A DNA stretch of 64,000 nucleotides from Mesodorylaimus sp. YZB2_4 (lineage: Eukaryota > Nematoda > Enoplea > Dorylaimida > Dorylaimidae), in contig JASANH010000686.1 of NCBI GenBank assembly GCA_030248295.1, forward strand, positions 1 through 64,000, in the 5' to 3' direction. This document shows positions 22,519-32,873 of this stretch, in pieces (the stretch's first letter is position 1; each line of letters starts with the position of its first letter). The notes beneath the pieces are model-generated. The model saw only the letters and a program-made list of their open reading frames with translations. It did no database searches and had not been told where the DNA came from. Position numbers and translations under genes: made by a program.

Positions 22519-24698
22519 CTAAAATATCATAGCGTCCTCCTTGATCATATCAGCTGCCTTTTCTCCGACCATCAGGGCAGCCGCATTCGTATTGCCGGAT
22601 AACTGGTCAGGAAACACGGAAGCGTCAACAACTCGCAGTCCGTCCACTCCGTGTACTCTGAAAGTGGAATACTGTCCACCCGTGCAGGACTGTCCCCACC
22701 CATCTTACAGTACCTCAACCTCTCATCGACCACACTGTTCTCGCCCTTTGGTCCCATCCTGCACGTACCAATTGGGTGATGCAGAGCCAACAGGCGATGC
22801 CTTGCGTGGCATCGAAGGTACTCGGCTGACCAGGCTGGGCCCAACTGCTCACACGCCGCAATGCCCTCTTCGGCCAACGCGTACCCCAAGCGAGTCAGTT
22901 CCGGCTCGTTCGCGAGGTCCATAAGGATACGTAATCCCTTAGCCACTAGGTCAGCGTCTCTGTCGTCGTCCATCATCTTCGGATCGATCAAAGGCGGGTC
23001 GAATGGATCGGGACTTTGCAGACGGACATGGCCGACACTGTGCGGATGTAGCAAGAGGGAATAGGCTGCCACCAACGCCTTCCCTTTTGCGGACTGAAGA
23101 AGTCGATAAGACTGAAAGAGGGACTGGTACGATACGCTCTATTTAGCTGCTCAACCTCGCACCTCGGCTCCACGATCAGACTCATGACTTTGGAAAATAG
23201 CACTCGAAGATGGAATAAGTTTGAGATCGGGCCAGGGTCGGTTGGATGAGTTTAATCGGACGTAGCCACTAACACCGCCCATGGGCATTGCTAACGGGCC
23301 TGAAACAAGCGCGCTACAGACAGGCCCACTAGTCAAACCGTGAAACGAACCTTTGCCGACCAAGAACCACTGCGCCAAGGCCCACGTGAACGGCCATCCG
23401 TCATCGAGCCTAATCTTGTGCTCGGCCAGGGATGTGTTCATAGAGAAGACGATGTAGGAGTAAGGATGATCCCGGAGATTAGAGCCCACTGCGGCATTGT
23501 CCACGAGTACTGGGATCCCGAATGATTCCAAGTGCTCCTTCGGCCCGATGCCAGAAAGCATAAGAATTTGGGGCGAATTGATGGCACCCGCGGACACGAT
23601 CACTTCTCTTAGGGCTCGGACAAGGCGTGTTTGGTTCAAGTGAGCGAACTGAACGCCAGTCGCCCTATGACTCCCGCCCTTATTTTCTATGAGCACCTGC
23701 AACAGGACCTCGTAGAAGGACGCATAGCAGAGAGCACGCTTACCTTAGTCACGTGGGCATGAGGCAGTACGTGGAAGCTGCTCCTGCTCATGGCTGGTCG
23801 TATGTAACAGTTAACAGTGCTTTGCCTTGTTCCGTCCTTGATAGTGACTTGATCCCTCCCAAATCCTAGACCAGGGCATTGGATTAGCTAGGGCCCGAGA
23901 TGGGTCAGTCAGCTACCTTCTTGTCTTTCACCATTCTGGTCATCCACTGTTTCGTATCCCTGCGCCTTGGCCGCATCCAAGTACGCGTCTCCAAATATGG
24001 AATTGGAAGTTTCAGTAATAGTTATCGGACCACCCAAGTTGTGATAAGGAGAATTTTTTAAGCGATCGATTTGCATATTTTCCAATTTCTTCATGTAAGG
24101 CAGCACGCCCTGCTCGAAACCCCAGCCAGGGTTCTTTAGCTGTGTCTCCCAATAGTCGTAATCGTATCGGCTGGCACGCACGTGGAAAAGACTGTTCATA
24201 GTGCTCGATCCCCCTAAGCCTTTCCCCCGGGGGCATGGCTGCTGCTGAAAAGTATGTGTTTGGTCACCTGCGCTTCAGGGAGCACCTTGTTCAACCTGTA
24301 CCCTATTCGGCAAACTCTGACAGCACTTTTCTTGGGGTGTCGTCTCGTAGCCCCAGTCGAATTCAGTGGACCGTAAAAATGGTGCTAAGGCAGGGATGTG
24401 GGAATAATAAAGCGCAGTTTCTTCAGGCCCAGCTTCCAAAAGTAGAACGCTAATATTTTCATTTTCTGACAATCGGCTGGCTACGACACCACCACTCGAA
24501 CCAGAACCGACTGAAAAGGCAGCCCGGCTCATTCAGTGCTCATCTGCCTGTCAATCAGTCCACCTTACCTACAATGTAGTCATACTCGTCATAAAGGTCT
24601 TGAATAGTTTTCACTGTCGGCCGTACTCTGAACCAGACTATTGAATAGAAAGCCAAAAGAGGAACAAAAAGAGAGCCAAGTAGATGGCATGAGTGCAT
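22519..24698 (-). CDS. GMC-family FAD-dependent oxidoreductase, membrane-tethered or secreted
   Basis: Seven exons (24698-24569, 24510-24302, 24244-23917, 23865-23744, 23696-23163, 23111-22714, 22657-22519) join in phase to 619 residues. An N-terminal hydrophobic segment ([18 protein letters not shown]) is a signal peptide or anchor. The FAD-binding motif [16 protein letters not shown] is split by the first intron; the GMC signatures [13 protein letters not shown] and [16 protein letters not shown] follow. C-terminal catalytic elements are present: a His in [13 protein letters not shown] and an Asn in [18 protein letters not shown]. The family covers choline and glucose dehydrogenase-like enzymes that oxidise alcohols or sugars; the substrate is not predictable. 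The central substrate domain looks slightly short. The TIR transposon ends only about 60 bp downstream of the stop. Confidence 0.93.
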
Positions 24699-26079
24699 TC
24701 TACAAACAGTGTGTACAGTAATCAGGGGGAACTAATGTGATGGTAATGCCGCGTAGATAACGACTGAAAACATATTTGGAGACGACCTGATAATGAACTT
24801 GGTTCTGCGTATATATACAGGGGTTGGTACCTGATTTAAGTCACCCCCCAAAATGTTCCTTATCTCGAGATATACTGACAATTAGAGTCGTATATACACT
24901 TTTTGAGGGCGTAAAACTACAAAACCTACAGAGCCATAATACGTAACACTCCACCTTACGATTAGGCTTCTTTTTGAGATGGAGTTTTTTCTACTATTAT
25001 GGCTTTGAAGTTTTTCATGCGCCTTCTCTATCTAATGTACACACAGACAATTCGGGGGCCTTTTTGGGGCCAAAAAACAACAAAAAACTAACAGCTGCAC
25101 AGAAGGGCGTCTTGTTTTGAAGCACTTTTGGGCTAGCTAGGTACTTTCTCTAACCCCATTGGTTACTGCTTCCAGAAAGGTACAATGGATAAAACGGGTC
25201 AGGGTGGGCAGACCCAGACCTTGCAGTAATTACAGGCAGGGCTATCCTCAATGCTGCTTAGCCCAAATTACTCATCTGGCTCGGCCTCACTCATGCAAAG
25301 AGTCCGAATGGCAGAAAAAAACATTTTGCATTGATAGTATAATAGGGTCGATCGACTATGGGACTTTGTAGTGGTAGGGTTGGAAAGTAATCCAATGCTC
25401 CACACTGCACCTACTGCACTCTTAATCAGTCATGGTCTCACTGGGCACCGCGTCAGCCTTCTTTGGATTGTCTTAAGCCCTGGTCAATCTGCATTCATGG
25501 TTTATGCTTTTGTTTTGTGATGACGTCTGCCGGGGGTCATCTCTGACGTCCGTCTGCTCGGCTTATATTGGTCCCCCCCGCAGGTTCTGTAACTTCGCCA
25601 AAGCATGGCTTTTTAGCTGAAAAAGCATGTGCAGTCACCTACGTGCGTCTTGTATCCGAAGCCGTGTCATTGAGGAAAAGCAAGTTTTTTCCTATCGAGC
25701 TGTGAAGTCAAAGCACTTGCACTGGGCAACTATGCCAAGAAAGCTTGTCTACAAAAAGTCTCTTATCAGAGAAGAAAAACTTTTAACAGCATATGTACAC
25801 AGGCCTAAGAATGACTTGGGATGGATGTCTACTCGGCAAGTTTATTGGCCAGAAAAGAAACTGATATGGTGCGAGGATGGAATGATGCTTACCCTTCTAC
25901 GTGAATATTAGCCAGAATGAGTAATTGAACAGAGGTTAGAATCCAGATTCAAACAGGAATGTGAATTCGCCTTTCAGGTATTTAAGGAAACAAAGCTTCT
26001 ACATGACTTGACATTTTACTTGCAGCCACAAAAGCTGGTGGGGTTGCAAAAGTAGGACTAAAAGTAGTGTTCAGGTTGC
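24699..26079. other. Intergenic between GMC gene and a SINE
   Basis: No gene supported. An open stretch at 25627-25911 (+) gives a Lys-rich peptide without splice context or motif and is not called. Confidence 0.45.
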
Positions 26080-26240
26080 GCCTGTGAACCAAGAAAGTTA
26101 TCGCTAGCGCACTTAGAGGGGAGGGTTCGATTCTCGCCTGGGTAAAAATTATTGTCAGTTTACTGTATGTGCTTCTTAGCCCTCGAGTGCGCTGTATAGT
26201 GCTTGGCCACGGATAAAGTATGGCATACAGTATGACAGAG
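26080..26240 (+). mobile_element. SINE copy
   Basis: B-box-like GGGTTCGATTCTCGCC is followed by the family body TTAGCCCTCGAGTGCGC and GTGCTTGGCCACGGATAAA. The 5' head is diverged from the 6352 copy. Confidence 0.65.
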
Positions 26241-26751
26241 GAGAAAACAAGAGCAGTATCCATCAATCGCGGCAGAGCTTGTTGTTTTTGACCATGTTTC
26301 GGCGCAATAGGCAGCAATATATGGTTTTTCTGTATCCCGCATACTGCACGCGGAATTCGCCTGCCTGAACGAGGTCCGAGCTGTGTGTGATAGAAACTTA
26401 GAAGCAAGACAGCTTCATAAAGAATGGTTCTTCGGAGTTCCCATGTACAGTATTACTCAATCATACCGTAGACCACTGGGCGGTCTGAACAGAGACCGAC
26501 TTCAATTTCATGCCTGCCCGCTGTGATTTCCGATGGCATCTCCAACCCAGCTAATATGCATCTGCGTTAATGCAATCACGCCACATTCGGCTTTGCAATT
26601 TGGCAATATGTGAGCGAAGGTGTGGCAAAGTATGCCTTAGACCTCACACTGTACTTCTTGAAGCTAGAATTATGGCGTGACGCGCATGCGGTGAACCATT
26701 TTGCCAGCATGCCCTCCTCAAATGAACGACTCCACTAACTCTTTGAAGACC

Positions 26752-26757
26752 TTTATT
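26752..26757 (-). terminator. Polyadenylation signal of the TMEM272-like gene
   Basis: AATAAA on the minus strand 30 bp after the stop codon at 26788. Confidence 0.55.
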
Positions 26758-26787
26758 TTCTACTAGCAGCGTAGAAAGGCACAGTCA

Positions 26788-27660
26788 TTAGTCGTATCGA
26801 TCAGTGGAGAAACAAGCCACGCAACACAATGCGGCCAGCATAAGCAGGATAAGCAGCGCTATCAGTGAGTGCACCATGCAAATCTGAACCAACGCAAACA
26901 CGTACATCCTCTGATCGCACCACAAATTCGGGGTTGGCGATCGATCGCCTTGATAGAAAGGTGGCTTATATATGGAAAAGACCCAATAGTTGCCCGCTGC
27001 GAACCAGCCAGTCAGAAAGAGCGCCAATAGGATTTCGGCCACCCGCATCGAGGCCGATGTGTAAGTAGTGTCTGCATCATGCATATCGCCCACCATCGCG
27101 TCGGCTTGCTCATCGCCGTCCTCGCCTTCGTCTTCTTGCCGAATTCGGCGGTGTTTGAGAAAGAGCATAAGCACCATAAGCAGACCACTGCTGCCGCCCA
27201 CCAACAGGTAGACTGGTATCTCTTTGCGTATAGGACAATCGTCCAGGTATTTGATTCCTGCACGGCGAACGCTGATAGCTTATCACACACTGGTGATAAG
27301 AATACCGAATTACTTACCGAAATAGCTCATCACAAGTGTGACGATGAAGAGTACGCCTAGAACGACGCTGACCCATGCTATAAGAGTGCCAGATATGCAA
27401 CAGCCAGACACACCAGGTCTTCAAGACCTACCTCCGCTCGCCAATATTTTCATCACCTGCCATAGCAGGTCGGGTAATGAGGCGGCCTCTTCGGTGGCTT
27501 CTCGCAGCTGATAGGTCAATGAGCCGTACAGACCACCGCCTTCGTCCGTCCATCCTCCTTCGTCCACCATCCATGATCGCTGTTGTTTAGAATCCAAGAT
27601 TTGACTTTTCTGCGTGGACAAGGTAACAAGGTACAGGCTGCCTGCGACAATGGCGTCCAT
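26788..27660 (-). CDS. TMEM272-like multi-pass membrane protein
   Basis: Exons 27660-27432, 27377-27318 and 27257-26788 join in phase to 252 residues. An N-terminal soluble part is followed by hydrophobic segments: WVSVVLGVLFIVTLVMSYFG, then after YLDDCP a second with IPVYLLVGGSSGLLMVLM, a third with LLALFLTGWFAAGNYWVF and a last near ICMVHSLIALLILLMLAALC. The strings LDDCP, PVYLLVGG and GNYWVF are those I associate with the TMEM272 family, whose function is unknown. The first intron (54 bp, donor GTAGGT, acceptor CTTATAG) was chosen because reading straight through meets an in-frame TGA; it is the least certain part. The N-terminal exon shows no recognisable domain. Confidence 0.75.
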
Positions 27661-30600
27661 CTTCTTGATGGATGAACGCAAGAAAGGGGTTGCTGAAGGC
27701 ACTCCAATTAGGACAAGGAAGGGAAAGGATGTTATTGGATGTTTCTTACTGCACTCATCTCTGCGAAATCATAACGAATAATTCAATCTCGGCTAGTGGC
27801 AAGTCCGATTAGTTGCATCGGAGATCAGCAATGCTTACGGCCGAGTAAGAGGCTTTTCCAGCTGGCTCATAGCGTGTCCGAGAGAGAAAGTAGCTACTTG
27901 CTGATTTATCAGAAAGAAAAACAAGGTCTCTTCATCTCATCTGCTGGACTATGATCGTGATGAGCCGCGATGAGGCAGTGACGTGTTCGAGCCCCTTAGC
28001 GTTACCATGGGCAGCGGTCGTTGCCGTCTTTGCTACGGAATGATGTCCGGTTGGCAATATTAGGTCGAATCTTTTACGATCGAGCGCGCAAATGAGCTCT
28101 CTGCGCTTTATTAGATGGTGCACGCTCGCTGGGACACATTTCCCATGTTACCCTCCTTGCCCATCCTAGACTATAGAGAAACCTGTCAAATCGAAAACAC
28201 GCATTAGTTGCGCCCGGCCTCATGAACAATTCACTTGGACATCTTCCTTTACCCCAGCCGTCAAAACTACACTGATTGGGATTCGGGGCCCGTAGCGGCC
28301 ATTTCGAACCAAGCTCACGATCGGAGTGGGGACTGAGCAAGGAAATTACTCTCGGGAGGCCGTAAGACCCTGCCGTCTAGTCTGCCATTTGTTTCCTATC
28401 TCCACTTCATTATCTCGAATATACTTTATGACGAACCGTGCCGGAAACACTTTCCAATAAGTCGCCTTTCAAATACCCGAATGCGGTCATTTTGAGAATT
28501 GCGATGGAAGCAAAGCGCTAGGGACGAACTCGTCAAGAATTATGAGCCTTCCCAAGTACAATTACACAATCGATGCGTCTAAGCACGTGGAAAAGGCAAG
28601 CAAAAAGTATGCACTACCCAATCCAACCAAGCGTGTCAAATAAGGCGATGAAATTTGCTTTTATCAATAGCTGTGATCAGGGGTGGATGCGGGCCGGAAG
28701 AGTGCTGGTCGTGATGTAATGAAACAGCAGCTAAATCTGTCGACTACAAGGAAGCAAAAACAAGGAAATGCTTGGAATCTGCTAACGAGGCAGAAAGCAG
28801 ATGTGCTTTGATCGAACGTGACTCGTTCTCGACGGACTCGTGATCTCGTTGACTCGAAGTGCTTTGCATGCTGTGCACGTGTAATTTCATGGAGACAACT
28901 ACCAAGTGTGCCATACAAATGATACACAATAAGTAGGCGGTGTCAGGTGGTCACTTTATGACCCCTGGATGAGGGGGCTGCTTTGGATTCTGGAAAATTG
29001 TAGAAAAGATTGTTCAAAAAGTGAAAAGCTATGATTTAAGTTGAAAACGGAAATGGAATGAGAAAACGAATGACGTGCACACTAGCTAAGAATAGCAGAC
29101 AGTCCGCTTGGCATAGGTGAATGCCGAATTAGGTCGTGTGATTTATCTTGCTACTCAGACAGTGAGGTAGACCATAATGGACATATACAGCATGTCCCCG
29201 CGTTAAGTCGACTCGATGAATACAAAGCACTGTTTGCGACCCAGGCTGATCAAAAGTCAAGTAATTCAGTCTCTTGTTTCAGTCATTCAGCAACCATTCA
29301 TTCTGTTCGACTTAAGTCTCGTAGGACTACCGAGTCAAACCTCTTTTGCACACTGCTCTGCGTCAATGGGGAAGGGGAAAAACACAGAAATTATGGCTTT
29401 TAAACGAGCTCTGTAGCGACAGGTCTTCGATTTGTATGTGTCAAGAGCATAGGTACATTAACTGAAAGCAAATTATGCAAAGATGCAGTCAACTGCCAAC
29501 AATATTCGAGCTTGATCCTTCTGCTATATCCTGCTTTCATACAGATCCCGCGGGATAGCTTCGTGAGACTGGCGCCTTGGATTGCCTTCGGCAAGCATAA
29601 GCACTCGGCCTATATCGCAGATGACACATGACTGATTGAATTTAAGTTCGTGATTAAAAGCTGTCCTGACCTGGCTGCGCCGTCGTGCCTTAGGCAGCAC
29701 TTGGGTCAGATTTCAGCTAAGTCTGACATTTGGGCGTGAAATAATGGAGTCTCCTTTCAAACAGAAATGCTCCCAAGGCCAAAAAATAGAGTCTGACTTA
29801 TAATCCAGGATCTACTAAATTAATCAGTCTAGAGGACTCCTTGGGGTCTTCCTGAACATCCAGCCAAGATATCCAAGCTTGACCCCATAGGTTTTCTGGT
29901 TAGCTATCTGTAAGCTAATATGGATGCAGAAAGAGAGCACGGTACTTACCATCTTGAACGAAGAGAACACACCACCACCGCCCAGCTTCACTTGATAAGC
30001 AGGTGCCTCGAAACACATGCGACCTTTATCCTAGACGGAATGTGATGTTTAGCACACCTCCTTTGAGGAAAAGCATCTCCATTAGTGGCCGACTGCCACT
30101 GGTCACAAGGTTTTAACTAGATGTTTGGGCATCTTTTTTGCCAACATTAGCAATTAGGTGCGTGACTAACAGGAGAACGCAACCCAAATATGGTCATTCC
30201 TATCTTGTATGGCACAACTTACGATGATCAAGGAAGCGCCAGCTACATCCTATCACATGCTAGTCACACTACCCTTCGCCCGTGGTGTTGTCGCATGACT
30301 ACTGCAAACTAGGGTACCGTAAATCCTCGTTTGCATACCCTTCGCTACTGTATAACACTCAGGTCGGACCCCTTTGACAATGCAACCTCTCCCCCTAACT
30401 TGCATTGGGGGGGGGGGGGGGGATACTTCCTGATTACTTCGAATGGCTGAAAGGCATCTCTAGAAGTAGCTATTGCTAAGTTCTGACACAATGACACTGC
30501 CGACTTGCTTTGACTACAGTACTCCGTAAAATCCTCGCTTGCCATGGGCTATAGCATCTCAAATGGGTCCGACCTCGCTGTGAGAGGCAGAACTTTACAA

Positions 30601-30696
30601 TAACTACTACAGATATTGGGAGATGCCTTCCACTCCATCTTCTCCAATGAGCCGTATCGCTGAACTATCGCAACCGGTCCCGCACCGTCAGTCAAC
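27661..30696. other. Intergenic, 3 kb, gene-poor
   Basis: No supported gene apart from a doubtful 33-codon ORF at 28542-28643. A run of 16 G lies at 30407-30422. Other short ORFs lack motif, splice context or codon bias. Confidence 0.45.
28542..28643 (+). CDS. Possible 33-residue small protein
   Basis: ATG to TAA, too short for most gene finders. The peptide is Lys/Tyr-rich (starting MSLPKYNYTIDASKH) with even, coding-like composition and no hydrophobic segment. I do not recognise it. No adjacent splice site joins it to another exon. It could be a real short ORF, a retro-derived fragment or chance. Confidence 0.2.
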   Translation: MSLPKYNYTIDASKHVEKASKKYALPNPTKRVK

Positions 30697-32587
30697 ATGA
30701 TCACAAATTTCACCCTGATCAACGATATCGATTCTTTGTGTAATCAATACGAGCGTATCGACGGCCTTGTCGACCCGGCGACGGAGGAACTCGAATATAT
30801 GCACCATGAGTTGGAACAGAAAACTTCGTCACTTATCGATCGCACTGGTCGCATTGTCGATCAATGCAATAATGAAATGGTATGGTAACGATTTTGAAGC
30901 GTGCGACTTACTGTTTCTTACATTATTTCAGGGTGAATTCCTCGAAAACTTGGCCGAAACTGTGTCCAAATTGCACGAACATAGCATTGCTCAGTTTCCG
31001 TCTTCAACGCTTTCGAACAGATTGAAATCAATCCAAGATAAAATTGAGAACAAAATCAAGGCAAAGCGTGAAAACTCCGAGTAAACATTTTGCTTTATTT
31101 TTGGATTAGCTTTCAGGGAACATTGCATTTTTTAGCAAAAACGGTCGATTACACACTTCTGTCAATGTGAATGTATCAATCGACCGTCTTCTGCTGTCCG
31201 AATTGAACGTTCGCAAAAAAGAAGCGAAGCGAGCTGAGTCGAAAAAGCCGGGCCCTCGAGTAGCTCTAATGCCGACAAGCGATTTCAATGCGGGCGATAA
31301 GCGCAGATCGCACTCGTCGCAACGCTCTCGAATCGTCATCGGAGAAAGTTCACCTGGGTCGCCGAACGTTTGGACGGATGTGCCGTCCGTCAGTTCCACC
31401 ACCTTGACGTCGCCTTCGTACAGCAGCCAAATGAAGGCTGAGAGGACACCGACTCCTTTTGACCCTACCCGCGCTCCGGTCAATACGGACGAACGGACAC
31501 AGCGTGTTTGGATGAAAGGCAATAATGAAAGCGAAGGTGCTGTCGAACCCGCCCTGGACTCGCCTCCTGTTGTCGATGCTGGCAGGATGAACGCAATGTC
31601 CAGCAAGGCCATTGCAGCAGAGAGCCAGCTTCAGTCGACGACATCTCGGAGGGGCGTGTGGTTATCGTCCGAACCTGCAGAACAGGTACGAATTTTTTAT
31701 GTGCACCTTGTAATGCGACCGGTGGAGCTTTTGCACCACGCCAAAAACCCATGCCAGCCTACCGCCTAATTCTTCCGACCTAGTGGCTTAAACGTCACCC
31801 TCAGCTGCCGGCTCCGTGCAGAGTATCGATTGCCAGTCGAGCCTCTACAACCTGTCATCTCGGCGATACGAGTGCAGCGGTGCAAGCTCACCGGGTGTAT
31901 CCGGCTCGTGAGCTTGTGGGCAGGCATACAGTACCTCTCACGCTGGTCGGGCACTGACTGGTGAGTGTTCGACTCGCAGCCAGGTAACGTGCCCAATCAC
32001 CCTCAAGTGGACGGACATACCTGAGTGATGTGGTAGCATGAAGGGCTGCAGTAAAGTTCTCCCAGCGCCGTGCTCGCCTGGCAGTGGTTACTCACGTCCG
32101 TTGGTCCCATCGTGCGAGACTTTCTCCAAAAGGAACCGTGCCCTTGGTTGGGTGTGGCCTCAAGTAGTGACCCGACATTGAAGGGTTGGCAGACACACTC
32201 TAAAACCCTGCATGCTGTCATTGGATGGAAAGATGAGCTATGCTAAGAGTCAAGGCCGCCAGACAAAACAGGATTCATTTATCAGAGCGATCGGAATGGG
32301 TAAAACTTTGCTGCCTTTTTCAGATATGGTACTTGAGCGGGCCCCGTATATGCTCTGACGTCAGCCTGTGGATCGCCGCCTTCATCACAGTAGCCACCTT
32401 GATCATCATCTGGGGTTTCAAAACCAGTGCCACCGCTTGGGTGACAGCCACCAACCATTTGTCTACACTACTTGCCGAATTATGGTGCAACTTGTCCAAC
32501 GGGATGTGCGAACAAAACGGCTTCTGGTGCAGTGACTACTGCGCTTCGACGGTGCAAAGGGCAGTTTGGGAACGTCATCGACTGTAG
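30697..32587 (+). CDS. Unrecognised coiled-coil protein with one C-terminal TM segment
   Basis: Exons 30697-30879, 30932-31080, 31136-31685 and 32324-32587 join in phase to 381 residues. Residues of about 10-110 look like heptad-rich coiled coil (EELEYMHHELEQKTSSL, ETVSKLHEHS, SIQDKIENKIKAKRE). A long Ser/Thr/Pro-rich, basic linker follows. The last exon encodes one strong membrane helix (SLWIAAFITVATLIIIWGF) and a short Cys-containing tail (MCEQNGFWCSDYCAS). The orientation, large N-terminal part and small C-terminal tail, suggests a membrane-anchored scaffold or tether, but no family is recognised. The ATG at 30697 overlaps the TGA of a short upstream ORF starting at 30622, so translation may be modulated or the true start may lie upstream. 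The last intron contains a SINE. Confidence 0.7.
31880..32045 (+). mobile_element. SINE in the last intron of the coiled-coil/TM gene
   Basis: B-box-like GTGAGTGTTCGACTCGCAGC is followed by CAATCACCCTCAAGTGGACG and TGAGTGATGTGGTAGCATGA, matching head and tail of the 6352 copy in the same order. Confidence 0.65.
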
Positions 32588-32873
32588 CAATATTTAGATT
32601 CGAATTCAAATGTTTTATATCCGATTTAGAATTACTCGTCATCGAATCACAGGCACTGTTTCTAGTGTTTTCTGTTCACCATTATAAACAAATCCAGTGG
32701 CTTTTCATCAATGTTTTTTGTAGGTCGTGCCATTTTTCTACAGGCAGCTAATCAAAAATATATCCTATGGCTGTGCATATGTCTCTGTGCGATCCTGCAT
32801 CGGTCACACTGGAGTGAGATAAGCTTGTATAATTCTCAGGAATATCCTGAAGTGCCCATGAGCCATTCACAAA
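32588..32873. other. Convergent spacer
   Basis: About 290 bases between the stops of two convergent genes. It must hold both 3' ends; no AATAAA stands out. Confidence 0.4.

Noticed and set aside
25627..25911. Lys-rich ORF as a small gene
   Set aside because: No splice context, motif or conserved feature; adjacent DNA looks like repeat debris.
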